This document shows, piece by piece, positions 1 through 8,901 of a DNA stretch of 59,956 nucleotides (positions within the stretch are counted from its first letter, which is position 1; every line of letters begins with the position of its first letter). The notes below the pieces were generated by a model, which saw only the letters and a list, made by a program, of their open reading frames with translations, had not been told where the DNA came from and searched no databases. Origin of the DNA: Verrucomicrobiota bacterium (lineage in GTDB: Bacteria > Verrucomicrobiota > Verrucomicrobiia > Limisphaerales > SIBE01); the NCBI GenBank assembly GCA_016871515.1, contig VHDE01000020.1:1-59956 (forward strand), in the 5' to 3' direction. Position numbers and translations under genes: made by a program.

Positions 1-1645
1 CGGAATGGAGATTATTGACCACCACATCCAAGTCGCCATCGTTGTCCAAATCCGCCAGCGCCATTCCGTGCGAAATCCCGACGGTGTTGAAACCCCACTC
101 TTCTCCGGTCTCGACAAAAGTCAGATCACCACGATTACGGAAGAGAAGGTTCGCGGTTTCGAGACGTGGGAACTTGAGGAGGTTGCGGACATGTTCTTCT
201 TCGGTTGCTTTTCGTCCGGGCGTCTCGATTTCCTTCAACAAGTCTGCATCCAGTGAATCATGATTGTTGCCGTTGGTGACGAGCAAATCCTCAAAGCCAT
301 CGAGGTCCACATCCAGAAACGCTGCGCTCCAAGACCACTCTGACGCTTCCAGGCCGCTGAGTTGGGCGATCTCTGCGTAGGTCCCATCACCGCGGCTGAG
401 GAAAAGCGTGTTGCGTGGCGTTTCCGGACGATATTCCGGGTCACCGACCGGCAGATCGATCTTGCTTTTGAGCATGTTGGCTCGTTGCCGATGCCTAAAC
501 TGATGGTTCCGGCTCATCATATCGACCACCACGAAATCGTAATGGCCATCACGATTGATATCGGCAAAATCGACGGCCATGGAAGACATGCTCATGTTCC
601 GCACCATCAGCCGGGGAGCAGCGCGGAACCGCAACCCGTTTTCATTGAGCCAGATTTTGTCGCGCGAGAAAAAGAAATCATTGCAGACGTACAAGTCGGG
701 AGTTCCATTGTCATCCAAATCACGAAACGCTGCCGCCAATCCCCAGTCCAGCGGCAGATTCGCAAGCCGCTGCCCTTCCTCATCGGCGAAGGCGCCCGCT
801 GTCCAGGAGACGGGACCGAAACGCCCTTCCCCTTTGTTGATGTAAAGAACGTCCGGTTCGCCTTTTTCGATCAAGCCGATCCCTCCCCCTTTATAAACCA
901 AACCCTCAAAACGATCCTCCGGCGTGACAACCACCTTTCCATTGACGAGATACGCCTCGGCCTTGACGCCCGGCGGCGCGTCTTTGTACGTCGTTGTCCG
1001 ATAATTCGCCACATAAAGGTCCAGATCACCATCTCCTTCGATATCCGCCAAAGCCATCGAGGCGCCGCAGAACCTCTTTAATAAGCCCGACGCCATCGAT
1101 TCGTTGAATTGGCCTTTGCCATCGTTGAGGAACAAGCGCGTGCCACCGCCGACCGAATTAACGAAGAGATCCAGATCGCCATCTCCATCGCTATCGGCGA
1201 ACACAGCGCCGGTCGAGAATTGCTCCCGACAAGCCACGCCGGCCTTCGCGGTTATGTCCTCGAATCTCCAATTCCCCCAATTGCGGTAGAGCACATTGGG
1301 GCCTTCGAGCCGGCAGAAATAAACGTCGCACCACCCATCACCGTCCACATCCCCCAATGCGACTCCGGAACCGTTCTCCAGGATGCGGTTGCGGGCCGTA
1401 GCAGCGTGAGAAAGGAAGTTCGTGAAGGTTATCCCGGTAGCAAACCCGTCTAGTCGCGTAAACCCGGTTTTGCCATTCGTGGCCACGATCATCGGCGCGC
1501 TGCGAAAGCCATGACGCGGTTGCCACTCCAGTCCGCTCCCTTCGCCAACCCGAGCCCAAGAGCAAACGAGAACGAGCGCAAACCGAAGAACAGCAGAATG
1601 AGAAACCGGTGGAAAGGATTTGCTGCCAATTGCTCGAGTTCGCAT
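1..1645 (-). CDS. Exported FG-GAP/VCBS repeat protein (CRTAC1-like), 3' end cut by window edge
   Basis: Reading the minus strand from ATG at 1645 gives an uninterrupted frame of about 548 codons that runs off the left edge, so the C-terminus is missing. The N-terminus has a hydrophobic stretch (VLRFALVLVCSWA) consistent with a signal peptide. Downstream are repeated calcium-binding-like FG-GAP/VCBS motifs such as DVDGDGWCDV, DSDGDGDLDL, DIEGDGDLDL, DLDDNGTPDL, DINRDGHYDF and DLDNDGDLDV. Such proteins form beta-propellers outside the cell or in the periplasm; this arrangement resembles the CRTAC1/UnbV type, but the diagnostic C-terminal ASPIC/UnbV domain would lie outside the window. No function beyond binding or adhesion can be assigned. 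Confidence 0.85.
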   Translation of the reverse strand, partial: MRTRAIGSKSFPPVSHSAVLRFALVLVCSWARVGEGSGLEWQPRHGFRSAPMIVATNGKTGFTRLDGFATGITFTNFLSHAATARNRILENGSGVALGDVDGDGWCDVYFCRLEGPNVLYRNWGNWRFEDITAKAGVACREQFSTGAVFADSDGDGDLDLFVNSVGGGTRLFLNDGKGQFNESMASGLLKRFCGASMALADIEGDGDLDLYVANYRTTTYKDAPPGVKAEAYLVNGKVVVTPEDRFEGLVYKGGGIGLIEKGEPDVLYINKGEGRFGPVSWTAGAFADEEGQRLANLPLDWGLAAAFRDLDDNGTPDLYVCNDFFFSRDKIWLNENGLRFRAAPRLMVRNMSMSSMAVDFADINRDGHYDFVVVDMMSRNHQFRHRQRANMLKSKIDLPVGDPEYRPETPRNTLFLSRGDGTYAEIAQLSGLEASEWSWSAAFLDVDLDGFEDLLVTNGNNHDSLDADLLKEIETPGRKATEEEHVRNLLKFPRLETANLLFRNRGDLTFVETGEEWGFNTVGISHGMALADLDNDGDLDVVVNNLHS

Positions 1646-1915
1646 GAGGTTTCCTCAGCCTAGCCGACGACCAAAGCATTGCCAGCCTGTAGTTCGAATC
1701 TCCCATTGGCCGCCATTTTTGCCAAATTCTTGCCCCAGTTCAGTTCAGCAAATTCTTATTGCCAAATGCTCGCCAATCTGCTGAAGTATATCCTCGTTCC
1801 TGATTGAGTGAAACAAAATACGATTACGCCGGGGACACTATAGATCGAGCGTGGGTGAGGTGCCCAGGTTGGGTTCTTTGGTTGAATCGGCGTTACCCAG
1901 TTCCTTAGGACTGCT

Positions 1916-4753
1916 ATGAACCAACTACCTAAAAGAACGCTCCTCTTCACAGCTCTCTTGCTCTCCGCAGGCGTGCTCACGGAAGCTGCAGCGCCCTCGA
2001 AGCCGCAGGGCTTCGTCACAGCCAAGACGTACCCAGGCGACGTAAGGACAGCTATTATTGGCGGCGCCACCCCCTCTCCGGATGGCACTTTCTATCCGGC
2101 CATCGCTGAAATACCCTTTGACGGGTATGAAGGTCTTGATGCTCCGAATGAATACAAGGGCGATCCGACCGTTAAGCCGCGAGGCGACATACGTAACAAT
2201 TTTACGATGCACCTGCAGTTTTACTTTCATGCGCCGAAAGCTGGCAAACTGCAGTTTGCCATCGCCAGCGATGATCCGGGCAATCTTTTCGTAAGCACGG
2301 ATGCGAATCCTGCCAAGAAAGTTGAAGTGGCCAGGGAACCCAGTTGGAATCCAGTGCGCGCGTTCGGTGGTGGAGATCCGACCGCCCCCACGCGACGGAC
2401 CGTTGTAACCGATGGTAAAGACCCGTCACCGCGACCGATCAATTGGTCCCAGTACTTTACTGTTACAGCAAATCAAGTTCTCTACGTCGAAGCCCTCGCC
2501 AATGAATGGGGTGGCGGTGACAATTTAGCTGTAGCTTTCCGTTACGACGGTGACCCGGATTTCGCCGACGATGGAATTCCGATTGAAGGGAAATATACCT
2601 CGACGATCGACCGGGCCGATATCGCCAAAGCAGCCGCGGTGGCCGTTGTTGCCTCGCCGGTTGGGTTTGACATCGTCATTGTTAACGGCGTTGGCGCAAC
2701 GGGCACCAAGATCAACGCTGGCTCAGTGAAGGTTGAATTGAATGGCGCCGCCGTCGCAACTACCGTTAACTCGACGGCGACAGGCGCCAAAATCAACTAT
2801 GCCAATCCGTCAATCTTTGCTCCAAACTCAAAGCACAAAGTGAAATTAACGGCTACGGACACTGGTGGATCCGCCCTTACTCTGGAGCAAGAGATTGCAA
2901 TCCAAAACTACGGCTTGCTCAGCAAAGACATCAAGATTCCCGATGCCGCAGTCGATAAGAGCAAAGTAGGTTTCCGTTGGAGGGTTTTCCAGAATAATGA
3001 CCACCGGGAAAACAGCAATGCCAAGACCGAGCGCGCTCTTGCCGGTCAGCTCGTCGATGGCTCAGGCGCTCCGTATCCAAACCATGCGGACCCCTCCGCT
3101 CAAGGTAATGCGGCGGGCTCAGGCAAGAAGCTTGGCAACGCGGATAATGCGTTGATCGAATTCGATATTCCGACCGTTGTGAATTGGGACCAAGGCGGCG
3201 GCAGCAACGGCGCTTTCACGCCCGATGAGCAGATGCCCGGCATCCCGGGAATTGAAGGCGGCACCGATGGCATCGCTGGGGAAGTCTTCGCGTATGTAGA
3301 ATTGCCCAAAGGTTTGATCCGGATGGGTGTCAATAGCGATGACGGCTTCAAGACTACTGCCGGCTTGAATCCGGCGGACAGCGCTAGCGCAATCTTGCTG
3401 GGCGAATTCAATGGCGGTCGCGGCGCATCGGACACCATCTTCACTTTCGTGGCCGAGGAAGCCGGCATTTACGCTCTGCGCACGATCTGGGAAGAAGGCG
3501 GCGGCGGTGCTAATATTGAATGGTTCACGTTCAAAGCGGACGGCACGAAGGTGCTGCTCAATGACGTGGCTAACGGCGGTCTCAAGGCGTATCGAATTGC
3601 CACTGTGCAAACGCCAGCGGCCCTTGTCTCCCGGTCGCCAACGCCCGGCGCCTATGAGGTGGCGCGCAAGCCGCGAATCGCCGCCGCTTGGAATGACCCA
3701 CAAGGAGTTGTTGTGCAAAACTCCATCAAAATGAAAGTCGATGGCAAAGATGTGACCACCAAAGTCAGCAAGAGTGGCGATATCCTCAGTGCCGAATATA
3801 CGCCGACGGCCGACTTTGCATTCGATCAAACCGTAAAGGTTGACCTTGCCTATACCAACGCAGGACGCGACGCGACAGCTTCCTGGTCGTTTAATACGCT
3901 GATTGACCTCGCTAAGCCAGGCACGCTCTTCATCGAGACGGAAGACTTCGACTACGATGGTGGCAAATACATTACCGACAAACCAATCGGCATGACGGGT
4001 AAATATCCGGGTGGCTCGTACAAAGATCTCGGTGACGGCAAGGACAATCCAGCCGGGAATAAGAGCTTCGGAGTCGATTACAACGAGACCAACGTCGGCA
4101 GCTCCCAAGCCATTTACCGGCCTGAAACCGGTGTCGAAGCCGGCAAAGAGAACGGGCCAACCGGTGGCGTATCACGCGGTTCGTTTGACGTTGAAACGAC
4201 CTACGTCGTAGGTTGGAACGACGCCGGCGATTGGTACAATTACACCCGCGATTTCCCGAGTGCGACAAAGACATACAATGTCTTTGGCCGCCTTTCGTCA
4301 GGTGGCGCAGCGATTCAATTGGCCCTGAGTCAAGTGACCGCAGGCGCCGGCACGAAAGACCAGACTGTCAAAAAACTCGGCGAATTTCGACCAGGCCGAG
4401 CTACTTCAGGCTGGGATGGGCCAGGCGCGTTTGAAACGTTCCCGTTGATCAATGACGATGGCTCTCGCGCCACAGTGACGCTCGGCGGCAAAACCACGTT
4501 GCGTCTCACCACGCTCAGTGGCAATAACGACAGCGACTTCCTGATCTTCCAGGAAGCAACCGCTCCTCCTCCGCCCCCCGCTGGGGGCAAGTTCACCGGA
4601 ATCAAAGCCGACGCGAACAACATCGTCATCACCTTCACTGGTTCGGGCGTCCAGTCCGCAGACGCAGTGACCGGACCATGGACTGATGTCGCGGGCACAA
4701 GCCCATTGACCGTTCCAAAAGGACCGCGAAAGTTCTACCGGTTTAAACCGTAG
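1916..4753 (+). CDS. Large exported PA14-like / Ig-like / CBM6-like multidomain protein
   Basis: A 945-residue protein with a clear signal peptide (LLFTALLLSAGVLTEAAA, cleavage near residue 26). Visible layout: a PA14-like beta-sandwich at about 28-228 (QFYFHAPKAGKLQFAIASDD), an Ig-like domain at about 245-331, a second PA14-like domain at about 412-541 (GVNSDDGFKTTAG), a Big-like domain at about 570-660 and a CBM6-like module at about 668-881 (FIETEDFDYDGG, GWNDAGDWYNYTRDF). A proline-rich linker precedes a short C-terminal domain containing VTGPWTDV, a form I have seen at the ends of exported Verrucomicrobia proteins. No catalytic motif is visible, so a carbohydrate-binding or surface role is inferred. 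It is followed directly by an intrinsic terminator and appears monocistronic. Confidence 0.85.
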   Translation: MNQLPKRTLLFTALLLSAGVLTEAAAPSKPQGFVTAKTYPGDVRTAIIGGATPSPDGTFYPAIAEIPFDGYEGLDAPNEYKGDPTVKPRGDIRNNFTMHLQFYFHAPKAGKLQFAIASDDPGNLFVSTDANPAKKVEVAREPSWNPVRAFGGGDPTAPTRRTVVTDGKDPSPRPINWSQYFTVTANQVLYVEALANEWGGGDNLAVAFRYDGDPDFADDGIPIEGKYTSTIDRADIAKAAAVAVVASPVGFDIVIVNGVGATGTKINAGSVKVELNGAAVATTVNSTATGAKINYANPSIFAPNSKHKVKLTATDTGGSALTLEQEIAIQNYGLLSKDIKIPDAAVDKSKVGFRWRVFQNNDHRENSNAKTERALAGQLVDGSGAPYPNHADPSAQGNAAGSGKKLGNADNALIEFDIPTVVNWDQGGGSNGAFTPDEQMPGIPGIEGGTDGIAGEVFAYVELPKGLIRMGVNSDDGFKTTAGLNPADSASAILLGEFNGGRGASDTIFTFVAEEAGIYALRTIWEEGGGGANIEWFTFKADGTKVLLNDVANGGLKAYRIATVQTPAALVSRSPTPGAYEVARKPRIAAAWNDPQGVVVQNSIKMKVDGKDVTTKVSKSGDILSAEYTPTADFAFDQTVKVDLAYTNAGRDATASWSFNTLIDLAKPGTLFIETEDFDYDGGKYITDKPIGMTGKYPGGSYKDLGDGKDNPAGNKSFGVDYNETNVGSSQAIYRPETGVEAGKENGPTGGVSRGSFDVETTYVVGWNDAGDWYNYTRDFPSATKTYNVFGRLSSGGAAIQLALSQVTAGAGTKDQTVKKLGEFRPGRATSGWDGPGAFETFPLINDDGSRATVTLGGKTTLRLTTLSGNNDSDFLIFQEATAPPPPPAGGKFTGIKADANNIVITFTGSGVQSADAVTGPWTDVAGTSPLTVPKGPRKFYRFKP

Positions 4754-4775
4754 TTCTCGCACAAAAGGCATCGCA

Positions 4776-4803
4776 AGACCGGGCGCAAGCCCGGTCTTTT
4801 TTT
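4776..4803 (+). terminator. Rho-independent terminator
   Basis: A perfect 9-bp GC-rich stem (AGACCGGGC / GCCCGGTCT) with a GCAA tetraloop is followed by seven T residues, 23 bp after the stop codon of the preceding gene. This is a textbook intrinsic terminator for the plus-strand transcript. Confidence 0.93.
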
Positions 4804-4830
4804 GTCTCAAAAGGTTTTTGGTCATATCGC

Positions 4831-4876
4831 CCCCAGACAACCTTTTGTCCCATATGAGACAAAAGGTTGTCTGGGG
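4831..4876. repeat. Long palindrome, CATATG-core family (copy 1)
   Basis: Two perfect 19-nt arms (CCCCAGACAACCTTTTGTC and its complement) are separated by 8 nt that include CATATG. The inner part matches a second palindrome at 48749-48792, but the outer arm (CCCCAGACAAC) is different there. It lies between a terminator and the next gene. Confidence 0.9.
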
Positions 4877-4958
4877 ATGATTCTAAACTCGCTTTTGCTG
4901 GCAAAGTCCGCAGTGCGCTTTTACAGTCTGGTCCACGACACGAACGGCCTTAGTCAGA

Positions 4959-6527
4959 ATGAATTCAACGCGCACGAGTCTGACAGTTTGCATTTCTTTC
5001 TGCCTAACGTTCGTTGCGGCTGCGGTCGAGCCGAACGCGCCGCTTCAAGGCCAGCCCGGCAATGGCATTGTTCGGTCCGATGCAAAGTTCGAAGCTGGAA
5101 GAAAACTCGCGGAACTCCATTGCGCCGCCTGTCACCTGTTTCCCAACCCCGATTTGCTCGACCGAAAGACCTGGAAAGAACAGACGCTGCCACGCATGGC
5201 GTTTCGGATGGGCCTTTCTCCAGCAACCTTCGATAGGTATCCGGACGCGAAATTCATCAAAGCCACAGGCGTCATTCCCAGCGCGCCCATGATATCTGTG
5301 GAGGAATTTCAGATGATGGCGGCCTATTACTTAGAGGCTGCACCGGCAAATCCATTGCCTCAAGAAGCGCGCAAGCCCATTGCCATTGATCTCAAATTAT
5401 TCGAGTTTGAAGCGATCTCCTTCCGTCACGAACCGCCTTCGACAACCTTAGTTCACATCAGCCAACCAACCGGGCGAATCTACTTCGGCGACGACCAATC
5501 CAAGACGCTGAACATTGTCAGCGCGGGAGGAAAGCTTATCGATTCGGTGCGCGTGGACAATGTGCCAGTGGCGGTGACGGAAACAGCTCGCGGGATTTAT
5601 CTGACCATGATCGGACGATTCGTTCCTTCGGAGGAACCCATGGGAGGATTGTCGCTGCTGCAACGAACCGAGAAGAGCTTCGCGACGGCCAAGACATTCT
5701 TCAGAAACACGCCGCGCATGACGGACACGGTTTTCGCCGACATGAACCACGACGGCAAAGTCGATATTTTGACATCCTTTTTCGGATACTTCGCGGGACG
5801 TTTCAGCTGGCATGAAAACCTCGGTCAGGACGAGTTCAGGGAACACGTGCTCATTCAGAAGCCAGGTGCGATCCGCTCCGTGGCTCAGGATTTTAATGGG
5901 GACGGATTTCGAGATATCGCGGTGCTCGTCGCCCAGGAGACCGAGGCATTATTCATTCTCCTCAACGATGGGAAGGGCAGCTTTAGCAGCCAGACCGTAT
6001 TTCAGAAAGCGCCAATTTATGGCCATACGTACTTCGAGGTGGTGGATTTCAACCAGGACGGAAAGCCCGATTTTCTCGTGACCAATGGTGATAACGGTGA
6101 ATACGCTTCTCCTCTCAAGAAATATCACGGGGTCCGCCTGTATCTCAATCGTGGCAGCAACCGCTTTGAAGAGGCGTTTTTCTATCCGCTGAATGGCGCG
6201 TTCAAAGCCGTGGCGCGCGACTTCGATGGCGATTCGGACCTCGACATCGCGGCGATTTCGTTTTTCCCTGACTACGAGAAATCACCGGAAGAGGGGTTTG
6301 TCTATCTGGAGAATCGGGGCCAGATGCAGTTCGCTGCCTCTACTTTCCGCCAACACCTTGCCGGCCGCTGGCTTGCTATGGACGCCCGAGACCTCGAAGG
6401 CGATGGTGACATCGACATCGTGTTGGGATCCTACATTCGTGGCCCGAGCGATGTTCCGATGCGAGTTGCTGAAGCGTGGGAGAAAGCCGGCCCCTCACTG
6501 GTGATTCTAAGGAACTCGTTGCGCTGA
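4959..6527 (+). CDS. Exported c-type heme and VCBS-repeat protein
   Basis: 522 residues. A signal peptide (SLTVCISFCLTFVAAAVE) is followed by a single c-type heme attachment motif CAACH at residues 55-59, then a beta-propeller region with five VCBS/FG-GAP calcium-loop motifs: DMNHDGKVDI, DFNGDGFRDI, DFNQDGKPDF, DFDGDSDLDI and DLEGDGDIDI. Proteins with a short cytochrome-like N-terminus joined to VCBS repeats are common in Verrucomicrobia and Planctomycetes; the heme suggests periplasmic redox, but no substrate can be named. The gene is monocistronic and converges with the aldo/keto reductase gene 15 bp downstream. Confidence 0.85.
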   Translation: MNSTRTSLTVCISFCLTFVAAAVEPNAPLQGQPGNGIVRSDAKFEAGRKLAELHCAACHLFPNPDLLDRKTWKEQTLPRMAFRMGLSPATFDRYPDAKFIKATGVIPSAPMISVEEFQMMAAYYLEAAPANPLPQEARKPIAIDLKLFEFEAISFRHEPPSTTLVHISQPTGRIYFGDDQSKTLNIVSAGGKLIDSVRVDNVPVAVTETARGIYLTMIGRFVPSEEPMGGLSLLQRTEKSFATAKTFFRNTPRMTDTVFADMNHDGKVDILTSFFGYFAGRFSWHENLGQDEFREHVLIQKPGAIRSVAQDFNGDGFRDIAVLVAQETEALFILLNDGKGSFSSQTVFQKAPIYGHTYFEVVDFNQDGKPDFLVTNGDNGEYASPLKKYHGVRLYLNRGSNRFEEAFFYPLNGAFKAVARDFDGDSDLDIAAISFFPDYEKSPEEGFVYLENRGQMQFAASTFRQHLAGRWLAMDARDLEGDGDIDIVLGSYIRGPSDVPMRVAEAWEKAGPSLVILRNSLR

Positions 6528-6542
6528 TCGAACCGGTTTAGT

Positions 6543-7475
6543 TCAGTTATTCTTTGGCAAGCCTTCGAGATGCCCGATGTTCTTTACAGGACCGAAAATC
6601 TCTCGCACTTCGGCAAGCAACTCCTGATCGAGTGGCTCGTCAATCCATTGCGTCCATTTGCGGATATTGTCCGGATTGGCCGAGCCAGCAATGGTGGTCG
6701 TGATGTCCGGATTCGCCACCGAGAATTGCAGTGCGAGCTTGGCGATATCGACGCCTTTCTTGGCGCAATGTCCGGCGGCTTTTCGCGCCGCCGCTTTCAC
6801 GCTTTCGGGTTCCTTTAACCACGTCGGAATCGGCGCGTTGGTCAGCAAGCGCGCCGAGAACGGACCGGCATTCATAACGCCAACGCCCTTGGCTTTCAGA
6901 TAAGGAACGAGCTCGTCCGCAAAGCGTGTGTTCTGCAGCGTGTACTGGTTATAACTAAGGACGACGTCCAAATCCGTTTGGTCGAGCACAAACTTAAATA
7001 GTTTCATCGGGTATCCCGAAATCCCAATGAATCGCACCTTGCCCTCATCACGCACCTTGCGCAGCGTCGGCAATGTCTCATCCACGATCTGTTCCATCTC
7101 GACAAATTCGATGTCATGGCAGAGGCAGATGTCCAAATAATCCACGCCCATCCGCTGCAGGCTGACATCGACGCTCTCCACGACGCGTTTGGCGGAGAAG
7201 TCGAAATGCGTCAGATCATAACGCCCCAGCTTCGTTCCGAGCAGATAACGATCTCTCGGAACATCGCGCAAGGCGACGCCCAGCAGCACTTCCGACATCC
7301 CGCGCCCATAGAACGGTGAAGTGTCGATGAAGGTCAGCCCGCATTCGAGAGCCACCTGAACAGAGCGCACGGCCTCATCCAGCGTCACACGCCGAAATTC
7401 CTGGCCCAGAGATGAAGCCCCGAAACTGAGGATCGGCAGCGAAAGGCCAGTTTTGCCGAGTAATCGCGTTTGCAT
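6543..7475 (-). CDS. Aldo/keto reductase
   Basis: 310 residues, full length for the NADPH-dependent (beta/alpha)8 aldo/keto reductase superfamily. The catalytic tetrad is visible: Asp51 and Tyr56 (DTSPFYGRGMSE), Lys82 (LGTKLGRYD) and His120 (ICLCHD). The C-terminal cofactor-binding stretch TTIAGSANPDN is also present. It is the last gene of a minus-strand group with a sugar isomerase/epimerase and an RbsD-like pyranase. It resembles L-fucose/galactose dehydrogenase-type members, so oxidation of a free sugar (lactone formation) is a reasonable inference. A repeat hairpin lies between it and the upstream gene. Confidence 0.88.
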   Translation of the reverse strand: MQTRLLGKTGLSLPILSFGASSLGQEFRRVTLDEAVRSVQVALECGLTFIDTSPFYGRGMSEVLLGVALRDVPRDRYLLGTKLGRYDLTHFDFSAKRVVESVDVSLQRMGVDYLDICLCHDIEFVEMEQIVDETLPTLRKVRDEGKVRFIGISGYPMKLFKFVLDQTDLDVVLSYNQYTLQNTRFADELVPYLKAKGVGVMNAGPFSARLLTNAPIPTWLKEPESVKAAARKAAGHCAKKGVDIAKLALQFSVANPDITTTIAGSANPDNIRKWTQWIDEPLDQELLAEVREIFGPVKNIGHLEGLPKNN

Positions 7476-7484
7476 CGTGTCTGT

Positions 7485-7573
7485 ATTGGAGCGCGGATGC
7501 CCACATCCGCGAATCGATTGCCTTTGCTAACTAACTAACTAACTTGCGCGGATGTGGGCATCCGCGCTCCAAT
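7485..7573. repeat. GGAGCGCGG hairpin repeat, copy 1 (inside operon)
   Basis: Two perfect 27-nt arms (7485-7511 and 7547-7573, beginning ATTGGAGCGCGGATG) flank a 35-nt loop that contains a CTAA tetranucleotide run (about 7528-7544). It sits between the isomerase and reductase genes of one operon. Related copies are at 24371-24440 and 48243-48317. Confidence 0.9.
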
Positions 7574-7589
7574 TCCCCCCCAACATCGT

Positions 7590-8405
7590 TCATCGGAAAG
7601 CTCTCTTGAAACTGGTCATCGTCTGTTGGGCCGCCGCCTCCGAATCCGGAAAGGGCAATGCTTCGGCGGACACATAACCCGAGAAACCAATCTCCCGCAA
7701 AGCCTGAGCCACGAGCGAAAAATCCATGTGCCCGTTTCCGGCCGGCCGCCGATTGCTATCAACGAAATGCACGTGGCCAACGTTTTGGCCGCCGGCACGC
7801 AACGCATCTGCAATCGATATCTCCTCGATATTCATATGGAACAAATCAGAGAGCAGCTTCACATTTTTGGTCCGGAGCGTTCGTAGCAGTTCCAATCCGT
7901 CTGCCACGGTATTGATCAAATTCGTTTCATATCGATTCAGCGGCTCGAACAGCAGTGGAACGCCGCAGGCATGCGCGCGGGGCCCCATCTGTTCGAGAGC
8001 CTCACGCAACCACGCCAGCGCCTGCTCACGAGTGACATCGCCTTCGAAGCGGCCTTGCATCGAGCCAATAATGGCCGGCGCGCCAAAGCTTCCAGCAAAA
8101 TCAATAATCCCGTTGATGAAATGCCGGGCGCGCGTCCGAACCGCGGAATCCGGATCGGTCAAACGCAGTTTTTGCAGAACCCAGCCGGCGCCTGTTCCCA
8201 TGGCAGCGAGCTTCAATCGATGCTGCGCCAGCAGTTGTTTGATCTCGCGTGCGTCGAGTTCCTCAGCGGATGGAGCGAAAATCTCCACGCCGTCAAAGCC
8301 AAGTGTGGCCGCCCTGGCACAGCTGCCGGCCAAATCACCCCAAAAAACAAACGGCCCGCCTTTCGCCTGCGGCGCCAATGAAATGGTCACTGAAGATTTA
8401 ATCAT
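7590..8405 (-). CDS. Sugar phosphate isomerase/epimerase (AP-endonuclease-2 fold)
   Basis: 271 residues of the xylose-isomerase-like TIM-barrel family. The usual metal ligands are in order: Glu154 (LLFEPLNRYE), Asp187 and His190 (LLSDLFHMN), His213 (HVHFVDSNRR) and Glu248 (VSAEALPFPD). It starts in a 4-bp ATGA overlap with the stop of the RbsD-like gene, which shows translational coupling. Together with the pyranase and the aldo/keto reductase it probably handles a deoxy- or aldo-sugar; the exact substrate cannot be read from sequence. Confidence 0.88.
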   Translation of the reverse strand: MIKSSVTISLAPQAKGGPFVFWGDLAGSCARAATLGFDGVEIFAPSAEELDAREIKQLLAQHRLKLAAMGTGAGWVLQKLRLTDPDSAVRTRARHFINGIIDFAGSFGAPAIIGSMQGRFEGDVTREQALAWLREALEQMGPRAHACGVPLLFEPLNRYETNLINTVADGLELLRTLRTKNVKLLSDLFHMNIEEISIADALRAGGQNVGHVHFVDSNRRPAGNGHMDFSLVAQALREIGFSGYVSAEALPFPDSEAAAQQTMTSFKRAFR

Positions 8406-8791
8406 ACCGAAACCAAAATCATGTTGCCGTACGGCGTCGTGTCACCGGTTCGAATCAGGCCAATCGCGTGCGGCACGCGTTTCTTGAATTCGATGTGTGG
8501 TTCGAACGTCATCTTGACTCCGCGGACGGCGCGCTTGAATGCTGCCTGATACTTCCGATCGTTGTGGGTCTTGAATTCTTCCGCCATGAAAACTTCGCCG
8601 CACTTCCAGTTGGGAAGCAAGACGTCGAGCACTTGCACTATCGTCGGCACGCCTTTTAGCAACGAAAGATCGACGGTCTCGATTTGTGGCCAGAATGGAA
8701 ACGCCGCATCTGCGATCACCAATGTGTTCGTATGGCGGACACGGCACACAAGCGAACTGACGTGCGGGTTAATAATGCCTTCAATGATCAT
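8402..8791 (-). CDS. RbsD/FucU family sugar pyranase/mutarotase
   Basis: 129 residues from ATG at 8791, chosen because residues then align with RbsD: His20 (RVRHTNTL) and Asp28 (VIADAAFP) fall exactly at the RbsD catalytic positions. The longer open frame to 8881 adds an Arg-rich segment without family similarity. RbsD/FucU proteins interconvert ring forms or anomers of ribose or fucose. It is the first gene of the operon with the isomerase/epimerase (ATGA overlap) and the aldo/keto reductase, which supports a sugar uptake or degradation role. No transporter is adjacent. Confidence 0.85.
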   Translation of the reverse strand: MIIEGIINPHVSSLVCRVRHTNTLVIADAAFPFWPQIETVDLSLLKGVPTIVQVLDVLLPNWKCGEVFMAEEFKTHNDRKYQAAFKRAVRGVKMTFEPHIEFKKRVPHAIGLIRTGDTTPYGNMILVSV

Positions 8792-8901
8792 AACGCGTCG
8801 AATGTTGTGTCGGCGCGAGGCTGCCTTGTCAAGCCGCGCGGATCGGCGCCGAGCGGGGATCCGCGCACCGCAACCGCTCAAACAGGCGATTCGTCCCCAC
8901 C

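Noticed and set aside
362..1081. 239-residue plus-strand open frame
   Set aside because: It is antisense to the VCBS-repeat gene, whose minus-strand frame has clear repeated calcium-loop motifs.
3119..4108. 329-residue minus-strand open frame
   Set aside because: Shadow of the 945-residue exported protein; no recognisable domain or ribosome site.
8440..8470. GGTTCGAATC, resembling a tRNA T-loop
   Set aside because: Lies inside the RbsD-like coding region; no acceptor or anticodon stem could be built around it.
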